A DNA stretch of 64,000 bases from Streptomyces sp. TLI_146 (GTDB lineage: Bacteria > Actinomycetota > Actinomycetes > Streptomycetales > Streptomycetaceae), in assembly GCF_002846415.1 (NCBI RefSeq), contig NZ_PJMX01000001.1:7750001-7814000 (forward strand), written 5' to 3'. The notes beneath the pieces were generated by a model. That model worked only from the letters and a program-made list of their open reading frames with translations. It did no database searches and was not told the origin of the DNA. Of the stretch, positions 7,778-15,694 are shown in pieces. How positions within the stretch are numbered: the first letter of the stretch is position 1; each line of letters starts with the position of its first letter. Made by a program: the position numbers and the translations under genes.

Positions 7778-8371
7778 ATGCCACGCCCGACGCGCGCCGA
7801 GCTGGACGCCGAGATCGTCGAGGCCGCCGCCGAGCTCTTCACCGCACAGGGTTACCGCGGCACCTCGGTGCAGGAGATCGCGGACCGCGTCGGCTACTCG
7901 AAGACCGGGCTGCTGCACCGGTTTCCCTCCAAGGAGCGGCTGCTCGCGGCGACGCTGATCGGTCCGCTGACCGAGTTCGCCGCGCTGCGCGCCACCTGGG
8001 GCGCCCTGCCGGACGGCCCCGAGCGGCACCGGCGGGCCTCGGCTGATCTGGTCGACCTGGCGCTGCGCCACCGCTCCCGGCTCGCCCTGCTCTTCAACTC
8101 CGGCCTGCCGGTGCTGCCCGGCGCGCTCGCCGGAGTGGAGGGCATGGGGGACCTGGGCGACCACCGCACGGAGACCCTCGCCGCCTTCGCGGACGCGGAC
8201 GACCTGGCGGGCACGATCCGGGCGCAGCTTGCCGTCACCGGGCTGGTCAGCACGGTCGCCGCGCGCCAGGACGTACCGGACGACGTGCTGCGTACGCCCC
8301 TGCTGGACGCCTTCCGCGCCGCGTGCGGGATCTCCGCGCACGCCGCATCGAACGGGGGATCCGCATGCTGA
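7778..8371 (+). CDS. TetR-family transcriptional regulator
   Basis: The 197-residue protein has the N-terminal TetR helix-turn-helix (ELFTAQGYRGTSVQEIADRV then YSKTGLLHRFPSKERLL) and a helical ligand domain. The ATG has GGGGAGG seven bases upstream; a start further up would overlap the operator. Its 3' end overlaps the next gene (DUF2993) by seven bases, so the two form an operon that is probably autorepressed through the 7706-7740 dyad. Confidence 0.9.
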   Translation: MPRPTRAELDAEIVEAAAELFTAQGYRGTSVQEIADRVGYSKTGLLHRFPSKERLLAATLIGPLTEFAALRATWGALPDGPERHRRASADLVDLALRHRSRLALLFNSGLPVLPGALAGVEGMGDLGDHRTETLAAFADADDLAGTIRAQLAVTGLVSTVAARQDVPDDVLRTPLLDAFRAACGISAHAASNGGSAC

Positions 8372-9099
8372 GGCCGCGTGCCGTGGCGGGCCGGGCGCTG
8401 CGCGGTTGGCGCAAGTACGCGGTCGGCGTGGTCGTCCTGGCCGGGCTGAGCGTGGCGGGCGACCGGGCCGCGGCGGTCTGGACGGAACACCGTACGGCCG
8501 ACGCGTTCCAGAAGGCACAGGGGCTCAAGTCCGCGCCGCACGTGGAGGTGCACGGCTTTCCCGTACTGACCCAGCTGGCCGGCGGCACCCTCGACCGCGT
8601 CGACATCGAAGCCTCCGACATCCCGGCGGGCCGCGACGGCGGCAGGCTCCCGATCACCACGCTGAACGTCGAGCTCGACCGCCTGCGCCGCTCCTCGGAC
8701 GCCTCCGAGGCCCACGCCGCCTCCGCCAAGGCCACGGCCTTCGTGTCCTACAAGGATCTGTCCGACGCGCTCGGCGTCGAGATCGGCTACAGCCCGGACA
8801 GTACGCAGTCCGAACCGCGCGTCGCGGCCAGCACCAGCCTGCCGCTGCTCGGCAGGGCCACGGCCAGCGCGCGGGTCGACGTGGCGGGCGACCACGCGCT
8901 CGCCTTCCGGTCTGTGAAGGTGGGCGACGGCCTGCCGAAGGCGATGCGGGCGATCGTGACCGGCATGCTGGAGCGTGAGCTGAAGCTCGACGGCATCCCG
9001 GCCGGTCTGGCGCTCAAGTCCCTCACGACGACTCCGGACGGCCTCACCGCGACGCTCTCCGGAAAGGACGTCACCTTCCGCACCGACGCCCGCGCCTGA
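8365..9099 (+). CDS. DUF2993 (LmeA-type) membrane-anchored protein
   Basis: The 244-residue protein has one N-terminal membrane helix (KYAVGVVVLAGLSVAG) after a basic stretch, then an exported beta-rich domain with VEVHGFPVLTQLAGGTLDRVDI. This is typical of DUF2993; LmeA of mycobacteria is a phospholipid-binding member linked to mannan biosynthesis. The ATG at 8365 lies inside the end of the TetR gene and is preceded by GGGGGA, so translation is coupled. Specific function here is unknown. Confidence 0.8.
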   Translation: MLRPRAVAGRALRGWRKYAVGVVVLAGLSVAGDRAAAVWTEHRTADAFQKAQGLKSAPHVEVHGFPVLTQLAGGTLDRVDIEASDIPAGRDGGRLPITTLNVELDRLRRSSDASEAHAASAKATAFVSYKDLSDALGVEIGYSPDSTQSEPRVAASTSLPLLGRATASARVDVAGDHALAFRSVKVGDGLPKAMRAIVTGMLERELKLDGIPAGLALKSLTTTPDGLTATLSGKDVTFRTDARA

Positions 9100-9250
9100 G
9101 CACCCGCCGGGCAGGTGCAACACCGGGTTTCGCGGAGGGCAACGGCCGCGACGGGGCGCGGGGCGTGATACGCAGGCCCCAACGCTCGTCGAGGTCACGG
9201 AACTTCGCCGGTCGGTCACAGGAACAGCGGAACGGACGGGGAGTCGGCCC

Positions 9251-9934
9251 ATGCCCATGAAGGTGATCCTCTTCGGCGCGACCGGCATGGTCGGCCAGGG
9301 TGTGCTGCGGGAGTGCCTGCGCGACGACAGGGTCGGGAGCGTCCTCGCCGTGGGCCGCACCGCGCTCGGCGTCACGCACCCGAAACTGAGCGAACTCGTC
9401 CACTCCGACCTGGCGGCGCTGATGGGCGAGCCCGGCACACAGGCCCAACTCACCGGATACGACGCCTGCTTCTTCTGCCTGGGCGTCTCCTCGGCGGGCA
9501 TGGACGAGGCGGCCTACAGGCGCGTCACCCACGACCTCACCCTCGCGGTCGCCCGCCCCCTGTCCTCCTGGAACCCCGGCTCCACCTTCGTCTACGTCTC
9601 CGGCCAGGGCACCGACAGCACCGAGCAGGGCCGGATCAAGTGGGCCCGGATCAAGGGCAGGACGGAGAACGACCTGCTGGCGCTGGACCTGGACGCGTAC
9701 ATGTTCCGCCCCGGATACATCCAGCCCCTGCACGGCATCACCTCGAAAACCCGCCTCTACCGGGCCGCGTACGTGGTCACGAAGCCGCTCTACCCCGTCC
9801 TGAAGCGGCTGGCCCCGGACCGCGTCACCACGACGGAACAACTGGGCCGGGCGATGATCGCGGTCGCGGCGGAGGGCGCCCGGGTCCATGTGCTGGAGAC
9901 GAAGGACATCAACCGGGCGGCATCCCGCCTTTGA
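9251..9934 (+). CDS. NAD(P)-binding Rossmann-fold oxidoreductase/epimerase-like
   Basis: The 227-residue protein starts with the nucleotide-binding strand MKVILFGATGMVGQGVLREC, then CFFCLGVSS and a VSGQGTD strand. It resembles short atypical SDR proteins annotated as NAD-dependent epimerase/dehydratase. The usual YxxxK is not obvious, though KWARIKGRTEND may supply a Lys. GGGGAG precedes the ATG. It is transcribed toward the GH16-like gene, whose stop lies 7 bases away. Substrate unknown. Confidence 0.75.
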   Translation: MPMKVILFGATGMVGQGVLRECLRDDRVGSVLAVGRTALGVTHPKLSELVHSDLAALMGEPGTQAQLTGYDACFFCLGVSSAGMDEAAYRRVTHDLTLAVARPLSSWNPGSTFVYVSGQGTDSTEQGRIKWARIKGRTENDLLALDLDAYMFRPGYIQPLHGITSKTRLYRAAYVVTKPLYPVLKRLAPDRVTTTEQLGRAMIAVAAEGARVHVLETKDINRAASRL

Positions 9935-9941
9935 CGGTGTG

Positions 9942-10619
9942 TCAGTGCTCGCCCCGGTACACCCGCAGCGCCGGGACCTCGAACGACATCTCCGACACCT
10001 CCGGGGCGGGGGCCGGGTGGAAGCGGCCCGCGCTGACCGAGAGGTTGACGATGAGGTGGGCGTGCCAGGAGCGGCCCACTCCTCGGTGGTCGGCGAAGAC
10101 ATGGGTGCCGTTCACCCACCACGTGACCGAGCGGGCGCCGAACCTCACCCGCAGGTCGACCAGGCCGCCGGGCGTGATCGACGGATCGCGGTGGGTGTGG
10201 TGGGTGTCCCGGACGTGGTTGGTCAGTTCCAGGAGGTCGGGGTTGTCGGGGTGGTACTCGAACACGTCGACCTCCTGGCCGCCGTCCCGCCAAGTCCAGA
10301 TCGCCGGCCAGGCCCCTTCGGCGCGCGGCAGCCGCACCCGGGCCTCCAGGACGTCGCCCGCCCGCACCATGAAGTCCTCGTCGCTGCCCTCGGTGGTCAG
10401 CAGTCCCGTGCTCCACGTGCCCTCGGGGCGGCGCCGCGCCCAGAACGTGCCGGAGCGGCTGTAGGCGGCGTCGGGGACCAGGTGGTCGAGCTTGTCGTCG
10501 CCGGGGTTGACCGGGCCGCCGTCCGGATACGCCCAGGAGTGGCCCGCGACCCACTGCGCGGGGGAGGTGAAGTCGGCAGTGAAGAAGGGGAGTCGCGGGG
10601 CCTCGGTGAGCACGGGCAC
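9942..10619 (-). CDS. GH16-like beta-glucanase domain protein
   Basis: The roughly 225-residue product is nearly all one GH16 fold, with the family catalytic motif ExDxxE seen as EVDVFE. WPAIWTWR and, near the end, HAHLIVNLSVS and WWVNGTHVF match the concanavalin-like sandwich. GH16 enzymes cleave beta-1,3/1,4-glucans or galactans. The start is uncertain: GTG at 10619 or 10613 is the best guess from the domain edge, without a good ribosome site. As annotated there is no signal peptide, which is unusual for GH16. Confidence 0.75.
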   Translation of the reverse strand: MPVLTEAPRLPFFTADFTSPAQWVAGHSWAYPDGGPVNPGDDKLDHLVPDAAYSRSGTFWARRRPEGTWSTGLLTTEGSDEDFMVRAGDVLEARVRLPRAEGAWPAIWTWRDGGQEVDVFEYHPDNPDLLELTNHVRDTHHTHRDPSITPGGLVDLRVRFGARSVTWWVNGTHVFADHRGVGRSWHAHLIVNLSVSAGRFHPAPAPEVSEMSFEVPALRVYRGEH

Positions 10620-10701
10620 ACTCTGGCACAGGCAGGGGCCGCACCCCCGGAGCCTCCCGCGCGTCGCCCCGCCTCTCCTCCCCGTATGCCGAAAGTATGC
10701 T

Positions 10702-10709
10702 TTACGTAA
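10702..10709. promoter_or_regulatory. TTACGTAA dyad in the GH16/csp divergent region
   Basis: TTACGTAA is the centre of an AT-rich block in the 380-base region between the GH16-like gene and csp. With one inserted T it extends to GCT(T)TACGTAAGC. It may be a repressor site for the GH16-like gene; no regulator is adjacent. The region holds no other gene. Confidence 0.3.
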
Positions 10710-10868
10710 GCAAATATGGGTTGCCGCAGGTCGGGGGCGGGTTCGGGGATTTTTCCAATGGGGGTTGGGGATTCCCGGGGGCGCGGCTCGCAAAGTCGGC
10801 ATTTGCTGTACGGGACGGCCGCACCGTGCTACGGTTGATCCAGTTGCAGTTGTGGTTCCCAAAGACTT

Positions 10869-10907
10869 CAAGTGCCTGGACGGTCTACCGTCGGGCACTT
10901 TTGTATT
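10869..10907 (+). terminator. Terminator-like hairpin in the cold-shock gene leader
   Basis: Arms AAGTGCC (10869-10875) and GGCACTT (10893-10899) enclose an inner GACGG/CCGTC stem and a tcta loop, followed by TTTTGTATTT. It lies about 93 bases upstream of the csp start. It looks like an intrinsic terminator inside the 5' leader, hence a candidate attenuator. Confidence 0.6.
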
Positions 10908-10999
10908 TCCGGTGCTTTATCCGGACGGGGCAATCATCACGGCGACGCCGGGGTTCGCACAGTGTGGACCCCAGGGCAATGCCCCGAAGGAGATATGAC

Positions 11000-11203
11000 A
11001 TGGCTACTGGCACCGTGAAGTGGTTCAACTCGGAAAAGGGCTTCGGCTTCATCGAGCAGGAGGGTGGCGGCCCGGACGTCTTCGCCCACTACTCGAACAT
11101 CGCCACCCAGGGCTTCCGTGAGCTTCAGGAAGGCCAGAAGGTGACCTTCGACGTCACGCAGGGCCAGAAGGGCCCCCAGGCGGAGAACATCCTCCCCGCC
11201 TGA
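11000..11203 (+). CDS. Cold-shock protein, CspA family
   Basis: The 67-residue protein is a complete single cold-shock domain with both RNA-binding motifs: KWFNSEKGFGFI (RNP1) and VFAHYS (RNP2). The start is fixed by AAGGAGAT eight bases upstream. Csp proteins bind single-stranded RNA/DNA and act as RNA chaperones. The long leader with a terminator-like hairpin suggests post-initiation control, as in other csp genes. A DEAD-box helicase, often co-needed in the cold, follows on the same strand after a strong terminator. Confidence 0.96.
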   Translation: MATGTVKWFNSEKGFGFIEQEGGGPDVFAHYSNIATQGFRELQEGQKVTFDVTQGQKGPQAENILPA

Positions 11204-11228
11204 CGTCGCTGAAGCGCAGGTATGACGC

Positions 11229-11263
11229 AGCTGGGGCCCGCACCTTGTGTACGGGCCCCAGCT
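11229..11263 (+). terminator. Terminator after csp
   Basis: A perfect 12-bp stem AGCTGGGGCCCG/CGGGCCCCAGCT with an 11-base loop starts 25 bases after the csp stop. There is no long T-run, as is common in Streptomyces. Confidence 0.8.
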
Positions 11264-11551
11264 CGTTGCTGTCTCCAGGCACGCGCCCCTCGTGGAGCGC
11301 GTGCCCGCCGCGCCGTGGACGGCACTCCACGCCGCGCGTGACACCGGGTACCGCCGTACGCGCCACCGCCCCGCCGGGATCATCTCCCCGGGCCGACGCG
11401 CGCCAGGTATTCCGAGGCCCGACGACCGCCCGCAGTGACGCGGCCGGACCGGGCTCGTTCTCGTCTTTTCTTTCGGCTCGTTCTTGCGATTCCCCGGCAG
11501 TCATTTCTGCCGCGAATTCCTCGATACGTGCCATATCGAGGAAGGTTCTGC

Positions 11552-13075
11552 ATGAACCGATCAGCTCGCACGAATGACCGCTCGTTCGGCGCCCGCAAGG
11601 GATCCGGCTCCGGCGGCGCCCGCTACCGCGCGCAGGCGCAGGCCCAGGCGCAGGGCCGCTCCGGCGGCCGCCCCCGGCGCCCCGCCGCCCCGCAGGGCGA
11701 GTTCGCGCTCCCCACCACCGTCACCCCGGCACTGCCCCCGGCCGAGGCGTTCGCCGACCTGGACATGCCCGCCCCGCTGCTCGCGGCGCTCGCCGCCGAG
11801 GACGTGACGGTGCCGTTCCCGATCCAGGCGGCCACCCTGCCGAACTCGCTCGCGGGCCGCGACGTCCTGGGCCGGGGCCGCACCGGCTCGGGCAAGACCC
11901 TCGCCTTCGGCCTCGCGCTCCTGGCCCGTACCGCGGGCAAGCGCGCCGACTCCAAGCAGCCGCTGGCCCTGGTCCTCGTCCCCACCCGTGAGCTGGCGCA
12001 GCAGGTCACCGACGCGCTCACCCCGTACGCCCGGTCGCTGCGGCTGCGCCTGGCCACCGTCGTCGGCGGGATGTCGATCGGACGGCAGGCCGGGGCGCTG
12101 CGCTCCGGCGCCGAGGTCGTCGTGGCGACGCCCGGCCGCCTGAAGGACCTCGTCGAGCGCCGCGACTGCCGTCTGGACCGGGTGGACATCACCGTCCTGG
12201 ACGAGGCCGACCAGATGGCCGACATGGGCTTCATGCCGCAGGTCACCGAGCTGCTCGACCTGGTGCGCCCCGGCGGGCAGCGGATGCTGTTCTCGGCCAC
12301 CCTGGACCGCAACGTGGACCTGCTGGTGCGCCAGTACCTGACCGACCCGGTGGTCCACTCCGTCGACCCGTCGGCGGCCGCGGTCACCACGATGGAACAC
12401 CACCTGCTGCACGTGCACGGCGCCGACAAGTACGCCACCGCCACGGAGATCGCCGCCCGCGAGGGCCGGGTGATCATGTTCCTGGACACCAAGCACGCCG
12501 TCGACCAGTTCACCAAGCACCTGATGAGCAGCGGTGTACGGGCGGCCGCGCTGCACGGCGGCAAGTCGCAGCCGCAGCGCACCCGCACCCTGGCCCAGTT
12601 CAAGGACGGGCAGGTCACCACGCTGGTGGCGACCAACGTGGCGGCGCGCGGCATCCACGTCGACGACCTCGACCTGGTCGTCAACGTCGACCCGCCGGCC
12701 GACCATAAGGACTATCTGCACCGCGGCGGCCGTACCGCCCGCGCGGGTGAGTCCGGCAGCGTCGTCACCCTGGTGACGCCCAACCAGCGCCGCGACATGA
12801 GCCGACTGATGGCGGACGCCGGGATCCGGCCGCAGATCACCCAGGTCCGCTCCGGCGAGGCCGAGCTGGCCCGTATCACCGGCGCGAAGACCCCGTCGGG
12901 CGTGCCGATCGGCAACGCGCCGGCGGCCGAGCGCCCCAAGCGCGGCGGGGCCCCGTTCCGGGGCATCGGCACCACCCCCGGGCGGCCCGGCCGCTCCGGC
13001 GGCAGCCGCCGGACCACCGAGGCGCAGCAACTCGCCGAGGCGCGCAAGGCGGCCCGGGTGCGCCGCTCCGCGTAG
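11552..13075 (+). CDS. DEAD-box ATP-dependent RNA helicase
   Basis: The 507-residue protein carries the full motif set: GRTGSGKT (motif I), PTRELAQQ (Ia), VATPGRL (Ib), DEAD (II), SAT (III) and HRGGRTARAG (a VI variant). The N-terminus is Arg/Ala/Gln/Gly-rich, and a basic tail contains RPGRSGGSRR. It unwinds RNA, probably in ribosome assembly or cold adaptation. I chose the ATG at 11552 because GAGGAAGG lies just upstream, and an earlier in-frame start would add an unrelated Arg-rich stretch. The neighbouring Csp supports a cold/RNA role. Confidence 0.93.
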   Translation: MNRSARTNDRSFGARKGSGSGGARYRAQAQAQAQGRSGGRPRRPAAPQGEFALPTTVTPALPPAEAFADLDMPAPLLAALAAEDVTVPFPIQAATLPNSLAGRDVLGRGRTGSGKTLAFGLALLARTAGKRADSKQPLALVLVPTRELAQQVTDALTPYARSLRLRLATVVGGMSIGRQAGALRSGAEVVVATPGRLKDLVERRDCRLDRVDITVLDEADQMADMGFMPQVTELLDLVRPGGQRMLFSATLDRNVDLLVRQYLTDPVVHSVDPSAAAVTTMEHHLLHVHGADKYATATEIAAREGRVIMFLDTKHAVDQFTKHLMSSGVRAAALHGGKSQPQRTRTLAQFKDGQVTTLVATNVAARGIHVDDLDLVVNVDPPADHKDYLHRGGRTARAGESGSVVTLVTPNQRRDMSRLMADAGIRPQITQVRSGEAELARITGAKTPSGVPIGNAPAAERPKRGGAPFRGIGTTPGRPGRSGGSRRTTEAQQLAEARKAARVRRSA

Positions 13076-13099
13076 GCGCAGGTGAACAGAGACGGGTGC

Positions 13100-13126
13100 G
13101 CCGCTCGGCCTCTGGGGCCGAGCGGC
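13100..13126. terminator. Bidirectional terminator between helicase and GntR gene
   Basis: A perfect 11-bp stem GCCGCTCGGCC/GGCCGAGCGGC with loop tctgg sits in the 55-base gap between two converging genes, so it can serve both. Confidence 0.8.
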
Positions 13127-13130
13127 GCTC

Positions 13131-13541
13131 TCAGTGTGCGGGGGTGTGCGTCGGCGTCGCCGCCGGAAATGTCTCGCCGAGCAGGGCGTCGAACAGCGTC
13201 GTGACGTCGTGTTCGGTCATGCCCTGCGCCCGCGCCTCGCGCAGCCACTCGCCGAGCCGGGCGCGCAGCGGTGACTCCGGAGCGGTCTGCGGGGTGGCGA
13301 GCGAGCGAGTGATGAACGTCCCCGCCCCCTGGCGCACTTCGACGAGGCCGGAGCGCTCCAGCTCCCGGTAGGCCTTGAGGGTGGTGTTGGGGTTCACCTT
13401 CGTGGTGGCGGCCACCTGCGCCGCCGTCGGCAGTTTGTCGCCCTCGGCCAACGCCCCCATGCGCAGCGCCTGCTCCACCTGGTGGACGATCTGGAGATAG
13501 GCGGGCAGGCCGCTGCGGCGGTCCACGCGGAACACGACCAT
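13131..13541 (-). CDS. GntR-family regulator, YtrA type
   Basis: The 136-residue protein is short, as in the YtrA subfamily. A winged helix (about 10-75: PAYLQIVHQVEQALRMGAL, LPTAAQVAATTKVNPNTTLKA, YRELERSGLVEVRQGAGTF) is followed by a brief helical tail. The start has GGAGG nine bases upstream. It is the last gene of a unit with the ABC permease and ATPase on the same strand; YtrA regulators usually repress such ABC operons. The palindrome at 15614-15647 is its probable target. Confidence 0.88.
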   Translation of the reverse strand: MVVFRVDRRSGLPAYLQIVHQVEQALRMGALAEGDKLPTAAQVAATTKVNPNTTLKAYRELERSGLVEVRQGAGTFITRSLATPQTAPESPLRARLGEWLREARAQGMTEHDVTTLFDALLGETFPAATPTHTPAH

Positions 13542-13578
13542 CGCACCTGCCTCCTTCACTTCGCATCTGCCGGTCGGC

Positions 13579-13609
13579 TGCGCCCACGGGTTCGAGTCCC
13601 GGGGGCGCA
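13579..13609 (+). other. tRNA T-arm/acceptor-like minihelix
   Basis: TGCGCCC (13579-13585) pairs with GGGCGCA (13603-13609). Inside, after one A-G mismatch, CGGG pairs with CCCG around the loop TTCGAGT, which fits the tRNA T-loop consensus TTCRANY. There is no D-arm or anticodon arm upstream, so this is not a tRNA gene. It may be a tRNA relic or an intra-operon hairpin between permease and GntR genes. Confidence 0.4.
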
Positions 13610-13672
13610 AACCCCTTCGTACGGTGGCGTACAGCCTAAGCGCAGCGGTTTCGCGCGCCGCGCCGGAGCGGG

Positions 13673-14659
13673 CTAGAACGCCTGGCGGCGGGTCCGCCAC
13701 ACGGCCAGCGCGAGCAGGACCGCGCTCGCCACGGCCAGCAGAGCGGCCGCCGTCCACTGAAGGGTGGCCATCTGGTCGTAACCGAAGTAGTCCCACACCG
13801 AGTTGACGATGCCCTTACGGACCCGGCAGGCGTCGGCGTCGGCCTCGTTGACGCAGGTGCCCCACCCGTAGAGCTTGCCGGAGGCGGTGCCGACCCACTG
13901 GTCCACCTGGACCGAGCCGTTGAGCACCGCCGGGTGGTCACCGTTGAGGGGGAACGCGACCCGGCGGGGTGTCGCGAGGTGCGGCTTGAGGTAGTCGAAG
14001 GCCACCGAGAAGGCGAACGTGCCGAAGGCCGTGAGCGTCATCGCGGTCACCGCACGGCGCACCAGCGCGCCGATGACGATGCCGAGGGACGTGGTGAACA
14101 GAGCCATGGTGAGCAGCACGGGGCCCGTGTTCTCGAAGATCGACGCGTCGAGCCAGTCGCGGGAGACGAGCGGTCGTGCGCTGTGCCAGTACCAGGTCAG
14201 CAGCGTGCCCAGGACCGCCGTGGTCACCGCGACGAGCACCAGGGCGAAGCCGAGTTTCCACCGCAGCCAGCGCGCGCGGGGCACCGACTGGGTGGTGACC
14301 AGCCGCGCCGTGCCGTTCTCCTGGTCCGCGGCGAGCAGCGGGGCGCCGAGGAAGATGCCGAAGAGCATCGGGAGATACCCCACGTACGAGGCGATCTCGT
14401 TGAACCGGTTCTCCAGCCGCACGCGCAGTGCGCCGTCGATCTCGTCGGCACCCGTGCCGGGCCAGCCGGCGGCGTGCGCGTCGTGCAGGAAGGTGTGGCG
14501 CTGATAGATGATCCAGGCAGAGCCGATCACGACGGCCGCGGTGCAGGCGATCAGGACGGCCCGGTGCTGGCGCGCCACCAGCCAGAGCAGTCCGCGCAGC
14601 CTCCTGGGCGCGGTGCGGGTCGGCTCGTCGGCGATGGCGGGGCGGGTGAGCGTGCTCAT
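13673..14659 (-). CDS. ABC transporter permease
   Basis: The 328-residue protein is an ABC-2-type permease. A basic N-terminus is followed by about six membrane segments (for example HRAVLIACTAAVVIGSAWII, LGFALVLVAVTTAVLGTLL, ALLAVASAVLLALAVW). A long extracytoplasmic loop contains a Cys pair (GTCVNEADADACRV). ENGTARLVTTQSVPRARWL is typical of GntR-linked ABC permeases. Its ATG overlaps the ATPase stop by four bases (ATGA). The substrate is unknown; such operons often respond to cell-envelope antibiotics. Confidence 0.85.
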   Translation of the reverse strand: MSTLTRPAIADEPTRTAPRRLRGLLWLVARQHRAVLIACTAAVVIGSAWIIYQRHTFLHDAHAAGWPGTGADEIDGALRVRLENRFNEIASYVGYLPMLFGIFLGAPLLAADQENGTARLVTTQSVPRARWLRWKLGFALVLVAVTTAVLGTLLTWYWHSARPLVSRDWLDASIFENTGPVLLTMALFTTSLGIVIGALVRRAVTAMTLTAFGTFAFSVAFDYLKPHLATPRRVAFPLNGDHPAVLNGSVQVDQWVGTASGKLYGWGTCVNEADADACRVRKGIVNSVWDYFGYDQMATLQWTAAALLAVASAVLLALAVWRTRRQAF

Positions 14660-15591
14660 ACGGCGTACTCCTCTTGGTGGCCGGGAGCGGCGGCCGGGGA
14701 AAGCAGCGCGGGCGCCTCGGGGTTGCGGAGGTAGGCGAGCAGCACTTCTTCCATGCTGGGCTCGGCGAGCTGCCAGTCGCCGGTCAGCGGGCCCTCGGTG
14801 CGCACCATCGCGGTGAACTGCCGTCCCGCGGTGCGGGACTCGATCACCGTGTGGGTGGCCAGCTCGGCGGGCAGGCCCCGGTCGGTGGCGACCCCGGTGA
14901 CCAGGGTGTGCATCGGCACCAGCTCGTCGGTCTCACCGGCCATCCGGACCCGGCCGTCGGCGAGCACGAGGAGGTAGTCGCACATGTGCTCAAGCTCGCT
15001 GAGCATGTGGGAGGACATCAGGACCGTGGTGCCGCGCTCGACGGCCTCGGACATCAGCAGCGAGCTCAGCTCGTCGCGGGCGACCGGGTCGAGATCGGCC
15101 ATCGGCTCGTCCAGGAGCAGCAGTTCGGGCCGCTTGCCGAAGGCGAGCGCGAAGGCCACGCGGGTGCGCTGGCCGCCGGAGAGACTGCCGATCCGGGCGC
15201 CCAGCGGGATCCGCCCGGCGCGCACGATGCGCTCGGCCGCCGCCTGGTCCCAGCCCGGGTTCAGCTCCTGGCCGAGCCGCAGCGACTCGGCCACGGTGAA
15301 CCGCTTGAACATCGGCTTGTCCTGGGCGAGATACGCGTACCGGGGCAGCGCGGCGGGCGAGCCGGCCGGGGTGCCGAAGAGCAGCAGCTCCCCGGCGCTC
15401 GGCGCGACGAGCCCGGCCGCCAGGTTCAGCAGGGTGCTCTTTCCGGCGCCGTTGGGGCCCACCAGGCCGCAGATGCGCCCGGCCGGAATCCGGAAGGTGC
15501 AGTCCCGCAGGGCCCAGCCCCGACGGTATTTCCTCCCCAGCCCACGCGCTTCCAGGGCCCACCGGGTGTCGGCCGCGCCAGGAGCGGTCAT
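14656..15591 (-). CDS. ABC transporter ATP-binding protein
   Basis: The protein has about 311 residues, with Walker A GPNGAGKST, signature SLSGGQRTR, Walker B LLLLDEPMADLDP and the switch His in SSHMLSE. I chose the ATG at 15591 because GGGGGAGG is ten bases upstream; a GTG at 15600 is too close to that site. It is the first gene of the ATPase-permease-GntR unit, and its start lies about 45 bases after a good promoter embedded in a long palindrome. Confidence 0.9.
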   Translation of the reverse strand: MTAPGAADTRWALEARGLGRKYRRGWALRDCTFRIPAGRICGLVGPNGAGKSTLLNLAAGLVAPSAGELLLFGTPAGSPAALPRYAYLAQDKPMFKRFTVAESLRLGQELNPGWDQAAAERIVRAGRIPLGARIGSLSGGQRTRVAFALAFGKRPELLLLDEPMADLDPVARDELSSLLMSEAVERGTTVLMSSHMLSELEHMCDYLLVLADGRVRMAGETDELVPMHTLVTGVATDRGLPAELATHTVIESRTAGRQFTAMVRTEGPLTGDWQLAEPSMEEVLLAYLRNPEAPALLSPAAAPGHQEEYAV

Positions 15592-15613
15592 GTCGCGCAC
15601 GCCTCCCCCCTTT

Positions 15614-15647
15614 CCATGATTCCACTAGTTGACTAGTGGAATCATGG
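15614..15647. promoter_or_regulatory. Operator of the ABC/GntR operon (16-bp arms)
   Basis: Two 16-base arms, CCATGATTCCACTAGT and its exact reverse complement ACTAGTGGAATCATGG, are separated by just tg. It covers the -10 and transcription start of the operon promoter, so a bound GntR dimer would block initiation. Confidence 0.75.
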
Positions 15648-15670
15648 TGTCCGCGACGAAGACCTGTCAA
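15641..15670 (-). promoter_or_regulatory. Housekeeping-type promoter of the ABC/GntR operon
   Basis: Read on the minus strand, TTGACA (15670-15665) is followed after 18 bases by CATGAT (15646-15641). The -35 is a perfect match and the -10 matches at 4-5 of 6. The -10 lies within the 34-base palindrome. Confidence 0.65.
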
Positions 15671-15694
15671 ACGCGCGCGGACCCTGGGGGCGGA

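Noticed and set aside
13579..13609. tRNA gene
   Set aside because: Only the T-arm and an acceptor-like stem are present. There is no D-arm or anticodon arm in the preceding 70 bases, so it was kept as a structural element only.
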